NCBI RefSeq assembly: GCF_001613325.1
Contig: NZ_BDCD01000026.1
Location: 94,375 to 158,374 of the forward strand
Length of the DNA stretch: 64,000 bases
From: Nocardia yamanashiensis NBRC 100130
Lineage (GTDB): Bacteria; Actinomycetota; Actinomycetes; Mycobacteriales; Mycobacteriaceae
Reading direction: 5' to 3'
Shown here: positions 52,644 to 60,981 of the stretch, piece by piece
Layout of the letters: every line of letters begins with the position of its first letter
How positions within the stretch are numbered: the stretch's first letter is position 1
Notes under the pieces: generated by a model
The model's database searches: none
What the model saw: the letters and a program-made list of their open reading frames with translations, nothing else
Told to the model about the DNA's origin: nothing
Position numbers and translations under genes: made by a program

Positions 52644-54281
52644 ATGCGATTCCGCCCGCTCGGCCCGCCCGCGCGTATCGGAATCCCTGCCGCACTGGCC
52701 CTCTCGGGTGCTCTTGCCGTGTGCGCGGGACTGTTGCCGGTGACCCCGGCGCGGGGCGCGCCGCATCCCTGGGCGCCGCCGCCCGTGAACAGTTGCGGGG
52801 AAACCGGTTTCGATCCGCTGCTGCGCGAACCGCTCGAACCGGCCCCGGAACCCGCACCCGCACAACCTGATCCGACCATTCGCATCACGGTCCCGGTGCC
52901 GAGCTTCGTGCCGGTCCCCGTACCCGGTCCGCGGCCGGACAATACGCGGATCGATCCCGCGCCGCTGCCCGCGAATCCGTGTGACAATCCCTGCCCGGAT
53001 ATTCGGGACAGTCCCAAGCCCGCACCGGCGACGAGCGCGCCGGAAATCACCGCACCCGAGGCGAATCCGGATGAATCAACCGCTACGGCCGCGCCGCCTC
53101 CGGCGACTACGACCACCCCGCCGGGAATCTTCCCGAACATCGAACTCCCGAAGATCGAACTCGAGCCCAGGACCGAGACCGTTCCCATCCCCGTGCCCGG
53201 CGGCGATCCGCCCGAACCGCAGCCGGGCCCGGCGGTGAATCCACAACCGTGGGAACCCGGTCCGGCCGCCGCGCCGATCCCGCTGCCGCAGGTCGAATCG
53301 GTCGACCTGGTCAGACAGCTCACCGGGCACGGGTCCGAGAATCGCACCGATATGCGCTGGTCGGTGGACGGCACCGACCTCGGGCTGATCTACGAGACCG
53401 GCCCCGGACAGGTCGCGGTGGTCTTCGGCGACACCTTCGGCAAGGGCTGGGAACCGCCCGGGGCGGGCACCGGAGACCAGGACTGGCGCAGCAACACCCT
53501 CGCCTACAGCACCGACCGGAATCTGGCCGACGGTCTCACCCTGGACAGCTTCGTGCAGGATTCGCGCTGCCATGCCGCCGAGATCCTGGACAGCCGCAAG
53601 ATCGAGAACTTCGAGGTCACCACCATTCCCACCTCCGGGTTCACGCTCGGCGGGCGGCAGTACCTGAGTTATATGTCGATCAATGCCTGGAGCCGGCTGC
53701 CCGGCGCGTGGGTCACCAATCGCGGCGGGCTGGCCTGGTCCGACGACAACGGCCGCACCTGGACCAAATCGCTGTGGGCGCAATGGGACAACTTCCTCGG
53801 CGCGGCGCGCTTCCAGGTGTCGGCCATGGTGCCGCAGGGGGATTACATCTACATGTTCGGCACGCCCAACGGCCGGTACGGGACGATCGGGCTGGGGCGG
53901 GTGCGGGCCGAAGAGGTGCTGAACAAATCGGCCTACCAGTACTGGATCGGCGGGACCTGGGTGTCCGCCAACGGCGCGAGCGAATTACTGGTCAGCCCTT
54001 TGGTTTCCGGACCGGTCGGTGAATTGTCGATCCGCTACGACGCCGCCTCGCGGCGCTGGCAGATGGTGTATCTGGACGTGACGGCGCACCGCATCGTGCT
54101 GCGCACCGCCGCGGAACCACAGGGCGCGTGGAGCGACCCGGTGCCGCTGATCGACACCGACGACTATCCGACCGCGTACGGCGGCTTCATCCACCCGTGG
54201 TCGACGAGCACCGACCTGTACCTGACCATGTCGGCCTGGAACAGCTACAACGTCTATCTGATGCACGTGGCACTGAAGTGA
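52644..54281 (+). CDS. Secreted DUF4185 protein (GH183-type, putative endo-D-arabinanase)
   Basis: The 545-residue protein has a signal peptide (about 1-38), a Pro-rich linker of about 170 residues with repeats such as PVPVPGPRP, and a C-terminal DUF4185 domain (about 215-545; WSVDGTDLGLIYE, VFGDTFGKGW, SNTLAYS). DUF4185 proteins of mycobacteria have been characterised as endo-D-arabinanases (family GH183) that cut arabinan in arabinogalactan and lipoarabinomannan. The same role is plausible here but not shown. GAGGAG lies upstream of the ATG. Confidence 0.86.
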   Translation: MRFRPLGPPARIGIPAALALSGALAVCAGLLPVTPARGAPHPWAPPPVNSCGETGFDPLLREPLEPAPEPAPAQPDPTIRITVPVPSFVPVPVPGPRPDNTRIDPAPLPANPCDNPCPDIRDSPKPAPATSAPEITAPEANPDESTATAAPPPATTTTPPGIFPNIELPKIELEPRTETVPIPVPGGDPPEPQPGPAVNPQPWEPGPAAAPIPLPQVESVDLVRQLTGHGSENRTDMRWSVDGTDLGLIYETGPGQVAVVFGDTFGKGWEPPGAGTGDQDWRSNTLAYSTDRNLADGLTLDSFVQDSRCHAAEILDSRKIENFEVTTIPTSGFTLGGRQYLSYMSINAWSRLPGAWVTNRGGLAWSDDNGRTWTKSLWAQWDNFLGAARFQVSAMVPQGDYIYMFGTPNGRYGTIGLGRVRAEEVLNKSAYQYWIGGTWVSANGASELLVSPLVSGPVGELSIRYDAASRRWQMVYLDVTAHRIVLRTAAEPQGAWSDPVPLIDTDDYPTAYGGFIHPWSTSTDLYLTMSAWNSYNVYLMHVALK

Positions 54282-54288
54282 ATCCGGG

Positions 54289-55152
54289 TCACGAGGCGCG
54301 GCGGAACCGCAGCGCCTGACCCGGCCGGGCTTGCGCCACCGCATCGACGTCCGCGTCCACCACCACCGCGATGACCGGATAGCCGCCGGTGATCGGATGA
54401 TCGGCCAGGAAGATCACCGGCTGTCCGCTCGGCGGGACCTGCACCGACCCCAGAGCCATACCCTCGGTGGGCAGTTCGGCTTGCACGCGGCGCTCCAGCG
54501 GCGGTCCCGAACGCCGGTCCAGCCGGGCCCCGATCCGGTCGGTATCGGAGGAGATCAGCCATTCGCCCGCGAAAAGCGCAGCGGCATCGGTGAACCAGTC
54601 GTCGCGCGGGCCGGGCACGGCGTGCACGAGCAGTTCGCCGTCCGGGGGCGGAGGCACCGGAGCCACATCCACGATGGGATGGACGCGCGGTGGCGCGCCG
54701 ATCGGGAGGACATCGCCGATGCGCAGCGGTTCGGGGCCGATACCCGAGAGCGTGTCCCGGCTGCGTGAACCCAGCACCGGCGGCAGGTCGAGGCCGCCAC
54801 GCACGGCGAAGTAGCTGCGCAAGCCCGCGGTCGCATAGCCCAGCCGAAGCCGTTGTCCCTCTTCGACTTGCAGCACGCTCGCCATCCCCATCGGGCGGCC
54901 GTCGAGGGTGATGGGAACCGCCGCACCCGTGAGGGCGACCGTGAGATGCCGCTCGGCCAGCAGTTCCAGCCCGCCCAGCAGCACCTCGATACCGGCCGCG
55001 CCCTCCGGATTGCCGACCAACCGGTTGGCCAGCCGCAAGGCGGAACGATCTGCCGCACCGGACATTCCGACCCCGGAATCGAACCAGCCCGGGCGCCCGA
55101 GATCCTGCACCGTGGCCAGCGGGCCGACCCGCTCGATCCTGATCGCCGTCAT
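54289..55152 (-). CDS. pxpC: 5-oxoprolinase subunit PxpC
   Basis: This 287-residue protein is a biotin-dependent carboxyltransferase-like protein (KipA/PxpC; allophanate hydrolase subunit 2 family): TVQDLGRPGWFDSGVGMSGAADRSALRLAN at the N-terminus and FLADHPITGGYPVIAVV near the end. PxpABC uses ATP to open 5-oxoproline to glutamate. The ATG overlaps the pxpB stop by 4 bp. Confidence 0.93.
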   Translation of the reverse strand: MTAIRIERVGPLATVQDLGRPGWFDSGVGMSGAADRSALRLANRLVGNPEGAAGIEVLLGGLELLAERHLTVALTGAAVPITLDGRPMGMASVLQVEEGQRLRLGYATAGLRSYFAVRGGLDLPPVLGSRSRDTLSGIGPEPLRIGDVLPIGAPPRVHPIVDVAPVPPPPDGELLVHAVPGPRDDWFTDAAALFAGEWLISSDTDRIGARLDRRSGPPLERRVQAELPTEGMALGSVQVPPSGQPVIFLADHPITGGYPVIAVVVDADVDAVAQARPGQALRFRRAS

Positions 55153-55880
55153 CGCGCCGCCTCGGCGATCACGAACCGCACCCGCGTTCCCGCGCGCACC
55201 AGCGCGGGCGGATCCCGTTCCGCGTCCCACATGGGTGATTCCGTGCTGCCGATCAACTGCCAGCCGCCTGGGCTCCGACGCGGGTAGACGGCCGAGTAGC
55301 CGCCCGCGAGCGCCACCGCGCCCGGCGGGATCGCGGTGCGGGACTGGGCTCGCCGTGGCACCGTCAGCCGGCCGTCGGGAGATTCCAGGTAACCGAATCC
55401 GGGCGCGAAACCCACAAAGGCACAGCGCCATACCGTCCCGGTGTGCTGTGCGATCACCTCCGCGGGCGTCAACCCGAGCAGGTCCGCCACCGCGTCCAGA
55501 TCCGCTCCGTCGTAGCGCACCGGGATCAGCACCGGCTCGGAGCGGAAACCATTGCCGCCCACCGAAGATTCCATCCGGTCGATCCGCTGGGGTTGCCGAT
55601 CCCGGGGACCGTACGCACCGGCGGGCACCCGTGCCCGCGCCGTCGACCGGTCCAGCAGGGCTTCCAACTGCCGTCGCACCGGCTCCGCCGCGGCCGCCGA
55701 AACCAGTGTGACCAGCACGGTTTCGGCCGCGGGAAGCACATCCAGCACACCCTCGGGCCGCTGCCGCAGCGCGGCGACCAACTCCGCCACCAGCTCCCTG
55801 GCCGGTGGAATCACCAGCAGCGCACGATCACCCGCCGCCCGGATCTCCCCGGCCGGGAAACTCCGCGCCGCCCCGGTCAC
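55149..55880 (-). CDS. pxpB: 5-oxoprolinase subunit PxpB
   Basis: The 243-residue protein carries the allophanate hydrolase subunit 1 (KipI) motifs: AAGDRALLV at the start, IPVRYDGADLDAVADLLGLTPAEVIAQHTGTVWRCAFVGFAPGFGYL, and PGGWQLIG. A middle stretch (about 80-112) is Arg-rich and poorly conserved. The start is GTG, overlapping the stop of the small upstream ORF (GTGA). It pairs with PxpC. Confidence 0.92.
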   Translation of the reverse strand: MTGAARSFPAGEIRAAGDRALLVIPPARELVAELVAALRQRPEGVLDVLPAAETVLVTLVSAAAAEPVRRQLEALLDRSTARARVPAGAYGPRDRQPQRIDRMESSVGGNGFRSEPVLIPVRYDGADLDAVADLLGLTPAEVIAQHTGTVWRCAFVGFAPGFGYLESPDGRLTVPRRAQSRTAIPPGAVALAGGYSAVYPRRSPGGWQLIGSTESPMWDAERDPPALVRAGTRVRFVIAEAAR

Positions 55881-56113
55881 CGAACCACCGATTCCACGGC
55901 TACCGCTCGCGACCGTCGAAAAGCCGACAGCACCCGGTCGTCGGCCCGCCGACCCGTAGCGACCGGCGATGCGCCACCGTGGGTGGCCGTCGAAACCGGC
56001 CCCGCACTCACCTCGACGGCATATCGAATCACGATGCGATCATCCGCAAGCGCGGCGAACCAGCCGGTGCGGCCGCCGTCTCGCGTCCGGGCGCGGACCC
56101 GCGGGCGGGACAT
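55877..56113 (-). CDS. Uncharacterised 78-codon ORF coupled within the pxp operon
   Basis: The ORF begins with an ATG that shares a base with the pxpA stop (TGATG) and ends with a TGA that overlaps the pxpB GTG (GTGA). Its 78 residues are basic (many Arg), with a hydrophobic strand-like centre (DDRIVIRYAVEVSAG) and no signal or known motif. Exact coupling at both ends is hard to explain by chance in a 233-bp gap, so it is probably translated. It could be a small subunit, or a translational bridge that keeps ribosomes moving. Confidence 0.55.
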   Translation of the reverse strand: MSRPRVRARTRDGGRTGWFAALADDRIVIRYAVEVSAGPVSTATHGGASPVATGRRADDRVLSAFRRSRAVAVESVVR

Positions 56114-56865
56114 CAGGCGAACGGGCGCAGCGGGACGCCCGACTCGTCCAGGGCCGCGCGGATGCGCCGGGCCATTTCCACCGCGGCTGGGGAGTCGCCG
56201 TGGACGCAGATGCTGGTGGCGTGCACGGCGACGGTGCCGCCGTCGACGGTGGCGGCCTTGCCGGTGCGGGCGATCGAAAGCGCCTGGGATACCGCGTCAT
56301 CCGCGTTCAGGACCGAACCCGGCAAGCCGCGGGGCGCGAGCAGGCCATCGGGAGTGTAGGCGCGATCGGCGAAACCCTCACCGATGAAGGGGGTTCCGGC
56401 TGTGGTGGCGGCGACTTCCATTTCGGTGCCGGCGGGGCCCAATAGGGCCAGGGTGGAATCGAATTCGCGCAGGGCCGTCACCACGGCGTCGGCGAGGGCG
56501 CGGTCGGCGGCGGCCGCGTGGTAGAGAGCGCCGTGCGGTTTGACGTAGCGGACGCGGTCGCCGGCCGCGCGAGCGAAGGCATCCAGGCTGCCGAGTTGAT
56601 ACAGGGTTTCGTCGCGGAGGTCGGCCGGGGCGATGGCGATGGCGCGGCGGCCGAAGCCGGGGAGGTCGCGGTAGCCGACGTGGGCGCCGATGCGTACACC
56701 CCGCTCGACAGCCAGCGCGCAGGTGCGGCGCATGATCGACGGGTCGCCGGCGTGGAAACCGCAGGCGATATTGGCGCTGGTGACCACGTCCAGCATGGCC
56801 GCGTCGTCGCCCATCCGGTATGCGCCGAAACCCTCGCCTAGGTCGCTGTTCAGATCCACGGGCAT
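56113..56865 (-). CDS. pxpA: 5-oxoprolinase subunit PxpA
   Basis: The 250-residue protein is of the LamB/YcsF family: VDLNSDLGEGFGAYRMGDD at the N-terminus, SANIACGFHAGDP, GAHVGYRD, VKPHGALYH and FADRAYTPDGLLAPR. These are the metal-binding blocks of PxpA. The ATG has GGGAG upstream. It is the first gene of the pxp operon and is divergent from the epimerase-like gene; a CRP-like box lies in the divergent region. Confidence 0.94.
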   Translation of the reverse strand: MPVDLNSDLGEGFGAYRMGDDAAMLDVVTSANIACGFHAGDPSIMRRTCALAVERGVRIGAHVGYRDLPGFGRRAIAIAPADLRDETLYQLGSLDAFARAAGDRVRYVKPHGALYHAAAADRALADAVVTALREFDSTLALLGPAGTEMEVAATTAGTPFIGEGFADRAYTPDGLLAPRGLPGSVLNADDAVSQALSIARTGKAATVDGGTVAVHATSICVHGDSPAAVEMARRIRAALDESGVPLRPFA

Positions 56866-56957
56866 ATGTTCTCCCAGCCGCTGGTCGTTCCCGGTCGCAG
56901 GTTCGATTGTGGTCGCGACGGCGGACGGCGACAACAGGCGCCGTTCAGCGGCCGGAT

Positions 56958-56973
56958 CGTGACCTGGTTCACA
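56958..56973. promoter_or_regulatory. CRP-like site in the pxpA/epimerase divergent region
   Basis: CGTGA-cctggt-TCACA is a full match to the CRP-type consensus (C/T)GTGA-N6-TCACA. It lies 39 bp before the ATG at 57012 and 93 bp from the pxpA start. Its core and spacer are nearly the same as in the box at 57944-57959. Confidence 0.55.
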
Positions 56974-57011
56974 GGGGCGTGGTGTCACGGATGCGGGGCA
57001 ACACCTGTCCC

Positions 57012-57920
57012 ATGGACATGAACGAGACGAAGCAGGTACTGCTGGCCGGGGCGAGCGGAGTCCTGGGCCGCCACATCACGCACGCGCTGCGGCAGCAGGG
57101 GTATGCCGTCATCACCCTGGGCCGCGGCGCGGGGTCCGACGTCACGGCGGATCTGATGAATCGGGATCAGCTGCTGCGGGCCGTCGAAGGATTGCGGGTG
57201 GACACCGTGGTGCATGCCGCCACCGCGCTGCACAAGGCGCCCATGAAGCATCGCGATATGTTCGCCACCGATGATCTGCGGATCACCGGCACCGGGAATC
57301 TGGTGGAAGCCGCCAAGCTGGTCGGGGCACGGCGGATGATCGCCGAATCCATGGTGCTCGGATACGGATATCGGGACTTCGGCGAGCGCCTGCGCACCGA
57401 ACAGGACGAATTCGGCCGGGACGGAGACGAATCCGTGGCCCGGCATCTGGAAGGCATGCGGGTCAAGGAGCACCTCATGCTGAATACGCCGGGTATCGAA
57501 GGGATTTCACTGCGGTACGGGCTGTTCTACGGGCCCGGCGGCACCGAGGCCGTGGTCGATATGCTGCGCAAACGGATGCCGGGGATCAACGATCACGGGC
57601 GGGTGCTGCCCTGGGTGAATCTGGTCGACGCGGGGAGGGCGGTGGCGCTCGCGGTCGAGAACGGCACTCCCGGTGCGGCTTACAACATCGTCGATGACCA
57701 ACCGGTCGGCTTCGGAGAGCACCTGCGGCTGGTCGCCGATATCTTCCGCACCCCCAAGCCCATCACCGTGCCGAACTGGGCGCTGCTGCCCATGTCCTAC
57801 CTGCACACCATGACCAAGGTGAATATGCGCGTCGCCAATGCCGCGGCCAAAGCCGAACTCGGTTGGAAACCGCAATATCCCTCCTGCGCCGACGGCCTGC
57901 GCGCGCTGGCCGCCGCCTGA
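57012..57920 (+). CDS. NAD-dependent epimerase/dehydratase-like protein
   Basis: The 302-residue extended SDR has LLAGASGVLGRHI at the N-terminus, VVHAATAL at the usual second strand and a late active-site region without a clear YxxxK (LGYGYRDFG), so catalysis may differ from classical epimerases. The C-terminus (ELGWKPQYPSCADGLRAL) is typical of sugar-type SDRs. No Shine-Dalgarno is evident; starts at 56991 or 57018 are also possible. A CRP-like box lies just upstream. Confidence 0.83.
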   Translation: MDMNETKQVLLAGASGVLGRHITHALRQQGYAVITLGRGAGSDVTADLMNRDQLLRAVEGLRVDTVVHAATALHKAPMKHRDMFATDDLRITGTGNLVEAAKLVGARRMIAESMVLGYGYRDFGERLRTEQDEFGRDGDESVARHLEGMRVKEHLMLNTPGIEGISLRYGLFYGPGGTEAVVDMLRKRMPGINDHGRVLPWVNLVDAGRAVALAVENGTPGAAYNIVDDQPVGFGEHLRLVADIFRTPKPITVPNWALLPMSYLHTMTKVNMRVANAAAKAELGWKPQYPSCADGLRALAAA

Positions 57921-57943
57921 CCCGAGCGCACCGGTCCCCGGGA

Positions 57944-57959
57944 TGTGACCTGGATCGCA
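57944..57959. promoter_or_regulatory. CRP-like site upstream of the 58008 gene
   Basis: TGTGA-cctgga-TCGCA matches the CRP-type consensus at 9 of 10 fixed bases and shares TGACCTGG with the box at 56958-56973. It is 48 bp upstream of the next start codon. Confidence 0.42.
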
Positions 57960-58007
57960 GGGCGAAGCCTGGAGATGTCATCTGCGACCGCTACGCTCGA
58001 ACCAATC

Positions 58008-58835
58008 ATGGCCACGTATTTCGATCCGAAGTCCTGGTCTCCACTGCGGGCGGTGGACCTGGGGATGGACCTGGGCAAACGGCTGTTCGACCAGACCTGG
58101 GTCGACCAGTGGACCAGCTTCACCACCGCCTGGCTGGATCCGGTGGCGGATTTCGGGGCCGGGACTGTCACCGCGCTCATGCCCGACGTGCTCATGACCC
58201 TGCTGTCGGAGGGGATTCTCAGTCAGTTCGGCGGGCAGGAGGTCAGCGCGACCTTCCTGGGACATGATCTGCGGGCCACGTTGCACACCTTGAAGGTGCG
58301 CAGGCGCGGGGCGCACTTCCAATCGAAAACCGTGCTCACCGAACTGTTCTGGAATACGCATCCGATTCAGGAATTGACGGTGATCGCGCACGGGGTGCGG
58401 TTGATCCCGGGCGTGCCGACCAAACTGCGCAGTCAGCAGCTCGAGCTGAGCGGCGTCATCTCCGTTGCCGCGCTGCTGGATTGGATCAATACCTGGCAGC
58501 CGGACTGGGAGCTGGAGCCGGCGGCGAACGGGATGGTGCTGGCCAAGCACCGGCAGCGGCGGATCCGGGCGCTCGCCGAGGCCGAGATCGTCGACAATGT
58601 GCTGGTCGTCAAGGTGCACAGTGCGCACTGGCGGAAGGTGCGGGCGCCCAAGCGGATGACGATGCTGAAGCCGATTCCGTTGACGCAGTTGCCGAATCAA
58701 GCCCGTATCAGTCGCGCCGAGCGCAAGGGCGACGTGATCGAATTCGCGGCCGACCTACCGGGATTGACCGGGTCGTTCGATCTGGCGCAGATCCGGTCGG
58801 CCATCGTCGCCGGAACCACGCTCATCGTCTTCTAG
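58008..58835 (+). CDS. Conserved hypothetical protein (weakly DUF2993/LmeA-like)
   Basis: The 275-residue protein has no signal peptide or transmembrane segment. The order of short strands around VSATFLGHDLRATLHTLKVRR and ELSGVISVAALLDWINTW is reminiscent of DUF2993 (LmeA-type) lipid-binding proteins, but the match is weak and should be treated as a guess. Another in-frame ATG lies at 57975. It ends 23 bp before the convergent pcnA and follows a CRP-like box. Confidence 0.65.
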   Translation: MATYFDPKSWSPLRAVDLGMDLGKRLFDQTWVDQWTSFTTAWLDPVADFGAGTVTALMPDVLMTLLSEGILSQFGGQEVSATFLGHDLRATLHTLKVRRRGAHFQSKTVLTELFWNTHPIQELTVIAHGVRLIPGVPTKLRSQQLELSGVISVAALLDWINTWQPDWELEPAANGMVLAKHRQRRIRALAEAEIVDNVLVVKVHSAHWRKVRAPKRMTMLKPIPLTQLPNQARISRAERKGDVIEFAADLPGLTGSFDLAQIRSAIVAGTTLIVF

Positions 58836-58858
58836 TGCGGAGACAACTCTCGTAACTC

Positions 58859-60304
58859 TCAGGGGGCTTCGCCCCCCGAACCCCCGTTCCACCAACTCAG
58901 CAGCTCTGCCTTCGCCTCTTCCGGCTCCATCGGGCCGCGGTCCAGGCGCAATTCCTTCAGGAACCGCCACGCCTTGCCGACCTCCGGACCCGGTTGCAGG
59001 CCAAGCAATTCCATGATCGCGTTACCGTCCAGTTCCGGACGCACCCGATCCAGATCCTCCTGCTCCTTCAGCCGCTCGATGCGAACTTCCAGATCGTCGT
59101 AGGTGGAACGCAGCAGCGCCGCCCGCCGCTTGTTGCGGGTCGTGCAATCCGCGCGCACCAGCTTGTGCAGCCGGGGCAGCAGGTCGCCGCCGTCGGTCAC
59201 GTAGCGCCGCACCGCCGAATCCGTCCACTGCCCCTTGCCGTAGCCGTGGAACCGCAGGTGCAGATACACCAGCCGCGCCACATCCTCGGTGAACTGCTTC
59301 GGATACTTCAAGGCGCGCATGCGCTTTCGCACCATCTTCGCGCCCACCACCTCGTGATGGTGGAAGCTCACCCCGCCGCCGGGCTCGTTGCGCTTGGTCG
59401 GCGGCTTGCCGATGTCGTGCAGCAGCGCCGCCCAGCGCAGCACCAGGTCCGGATCGCCCTCTTCCTGGTCGATGGCCTGCCGCAGCACGGTCAGCGAATG
59501 CTGGTAGACGTCCTTGTGCTGATGGTGCTCGTCGATCTCCAGCATCATGGCGGGCACCTCGGGCAGCACCCGTTCGGCCAGCCCGGTCTCCACCATGATG
59601 TCGATGCCGTCGGTCGGGTACTCGCCGCCGATCAGCTTGTCGAGTTCGGTGTGAATGCGTTCCGCGGTGATCCGGTCGATCTCGCCGGCCATGGCGGTGA
59701 TGGCTGCCCGCACGCGCGGCGCGAGGGTGAACCCCAGCTGCGATACGAACCGCGCGGCACGCAGCATGCGCAGCGGATCGTCCTGGAACGAGTCCTCCGG
59801 CGCGGCGGGCGTGTCGAGCACGCCCTCCAGCAGATCCTCGACACCGCCCAGCAGATCGACGAATTCGAGTTCGCCCAGCTCACCGATGCGCACGGCCATG
59901 GCATTGACCCGGAAGTCACGCCGCACCAGATCGCCCTCGAGGGTGTCGCCGAAGGTCACCTCGGGATTGCGGGAGACCCGGTCGTAGGCGTCGGCGCGGA
60001 AGGTGGTGATCTCCAGCTGCTGGCCGTCCTTCGAGGCGCTGACCGTGCCGAAGGCGAGCCCGCCGGTGTCCCACAGATTGTCGGCCCAGCCGCGCATCAA
60101 CTCCTGCACGACCTCGGGCCGGGCATCGGTGGTGAAGTCGAGATCGGTGCCGAGCCGGCCGAGCACCGCGTCGCGCACGCTCCCGCCCACCAGATACAGC
60201 TGATGGCCATGGGCGGCGAAAAGCTCACCCAATGGGGTCAACACGTCGGAGAGCCGTCCCAGAGTTATCGCCGCCGCGGCGAGCAATCGGGTACGGCGAT
60301 CCAC
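58859..60304 (-). CDS. pcnA: CCA tRNA nucleotidyltransferase
   Basis: This 481-residue enzyme has the class-II nucleotidyltransferase motif LVGGSVRDAVLGR and DLDF catalytic acids, RRDFRVNAMA, an RRA-like block (RMLRAARFVSQLGF) and a C-terminal HD domain (LLHDIGKPPTK). It adds or repairs the 3' CCA of tRNA. The GTG at 60304 has AGGA 7 nt upstream and gives the same length as mycobacterial PcnA. The last nine residues come from a dispersed repeat. The mutT4-like gene is divergent. Confidence 0.94.
   Translation of the reverse strand: MDRRTRLLAAAAITLGRLSDVLTPLGELFAAHGHQLYLVGGSVRDAVLGRLGTDLDFTTDARPEVVQELMRGWADNLWDTGGLAFGTVSASKDGQQLEITTFRADAYDRVSRNPEVTFGDTLEGDLVRRDFRVNAMAVRIGELGELEFVDLLGGVEDLLEGVLDTPAAPEDSFQDDPLRMLRAARFVSQLGFTLAPRVRAAITAMAGEIDRITAERIHTELDKLIGGEYPTDGIDIMVETGLAERVLPEVPAMMLEIDEHHQHKDVYQHSLTVLRQAIDQEEGDPDLVLRWAALLHDIGKPPTKRNEPGGGVSFHHHEVVGAKMVRKRMRALKYPKQFTEDVARLVYLHLRFHGYGKGQWTDSAVRRYVTDGGDLLPRLHKLVRADCTTRNKRRAALLRSTYDDLEVRIERLKEQEDLDRVRPELDGNAIMELLGLQPGPEVGKAWRFLKELRLDRGPMEPEEAKAELLSWWNGGSGGEAP
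58861..58888. repeat. Dispersed GC-rich palindromic repeat, copy 4 (encodes the PcnA C-terminus)
   Basis: The arms AGGGGGCTTCGCCCCCCGAA and CCCCCGTT continue each other. On the minus strand the repeat encodes the final codons of PcnA (NGGSGGEAP) and ends at its stop. The core matches the reverse complement of the copy at 48412-48433. Confidence 0.65.
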
Positions 60305-60426
60305 GCTTGCTTCCTCGGACTTCGGCGAAACCACGAATACGCAGCTTAGTCGAGCGGGCAAATCCATTGCGGCGGCCGGTGCGGAGGATGAGCGGGAGCG
60401 CCGGGTCTCCCCTATAGACTGGCGCG

Positions 60427-60981
60427 GTGTCCCCGGCCGATCGCGCGAACAATCGCCGCCGCCAGCCCCGGCGCCGCGGTTCGGCCGGTAGTGCGGCGAA
60501 ACCCGCCGGTGCCCCGAAACCACGCATGCGCACGGTCCGCGAAACCTCCGCGGGCGGGCTCGTGGTGGACGGTCTCGACGGGCCCAGCGAGCAGCGGTGC
60601 GCCGCGCTCATCGGGCGTACCGACCGGCGCGGACGGTTGCTGTGGTCGCTGCCCAAGGGCCATATCGAAGAGGGCGAGACCGCCGAGCAGACCGCCATTC
60701 GTGAGGTCCAGGAGGAGACCGGGATCCACGGCACGGTGGTCGCCGAACTGGGCAGCATCGACTACTGGTTCGTGACCGAGGGCCGGCGGGTACACAAGAC
60801 GGTGCACCATTATCTGATGCGATCGCTCGGCGGGGAATTATCCGACGCCGACGTGGAAGTCACCAAGGTGGCGTGGGTTCCGTTGAGCGAACTCGATTCC
60901 CGGCTCGCCTACGCCGACGAGCGCAGGCTGGCCGAGGTCGCCAACCGGCTGATCGACCGGATGGAGAACGGCAGACAATGA
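60427..60981 (+). CDS. MutT4-like Nudix hydrolase
   Basis: The 184-residue protein has a basic, disordered N-terminus (about 1-35) and a Nudix domain (SAGGLVVDG, then KGHIEEGETAEQTAIREVQEETGI). It sits between pcnA and the DUF6049 gene, the position of MutT4 (Rv3908) in mycobacteria. It probably hydrolyses oxidised or other nucleotide derivatives. The stop overlaps the next start (ATGA). Confidence 0.9.
   Translation: MSPADRANNRRRQPRRRGSAGSAAKPAGAPKPRMRTVRETSAGGLVVDGLDGPSEQRCAALIGRTDRRGRLLWSLPKGHIEEGETAEQTAIREVQEETGIHGTVVAELGSIDYWFVTEGRRVHKTVHHYLMRSLGGELSDADVEVTKVAWVPLSELDSRLAYADERRLAEVANRLIDRMENGRQ

Noticed and set aside
58994..60349. 451-codon plus-strand frame opposite pcnA
   Set aside because: It is a shadow rich in His/Gln/Arg without motifs; pcnA on the other strand is clearly real.
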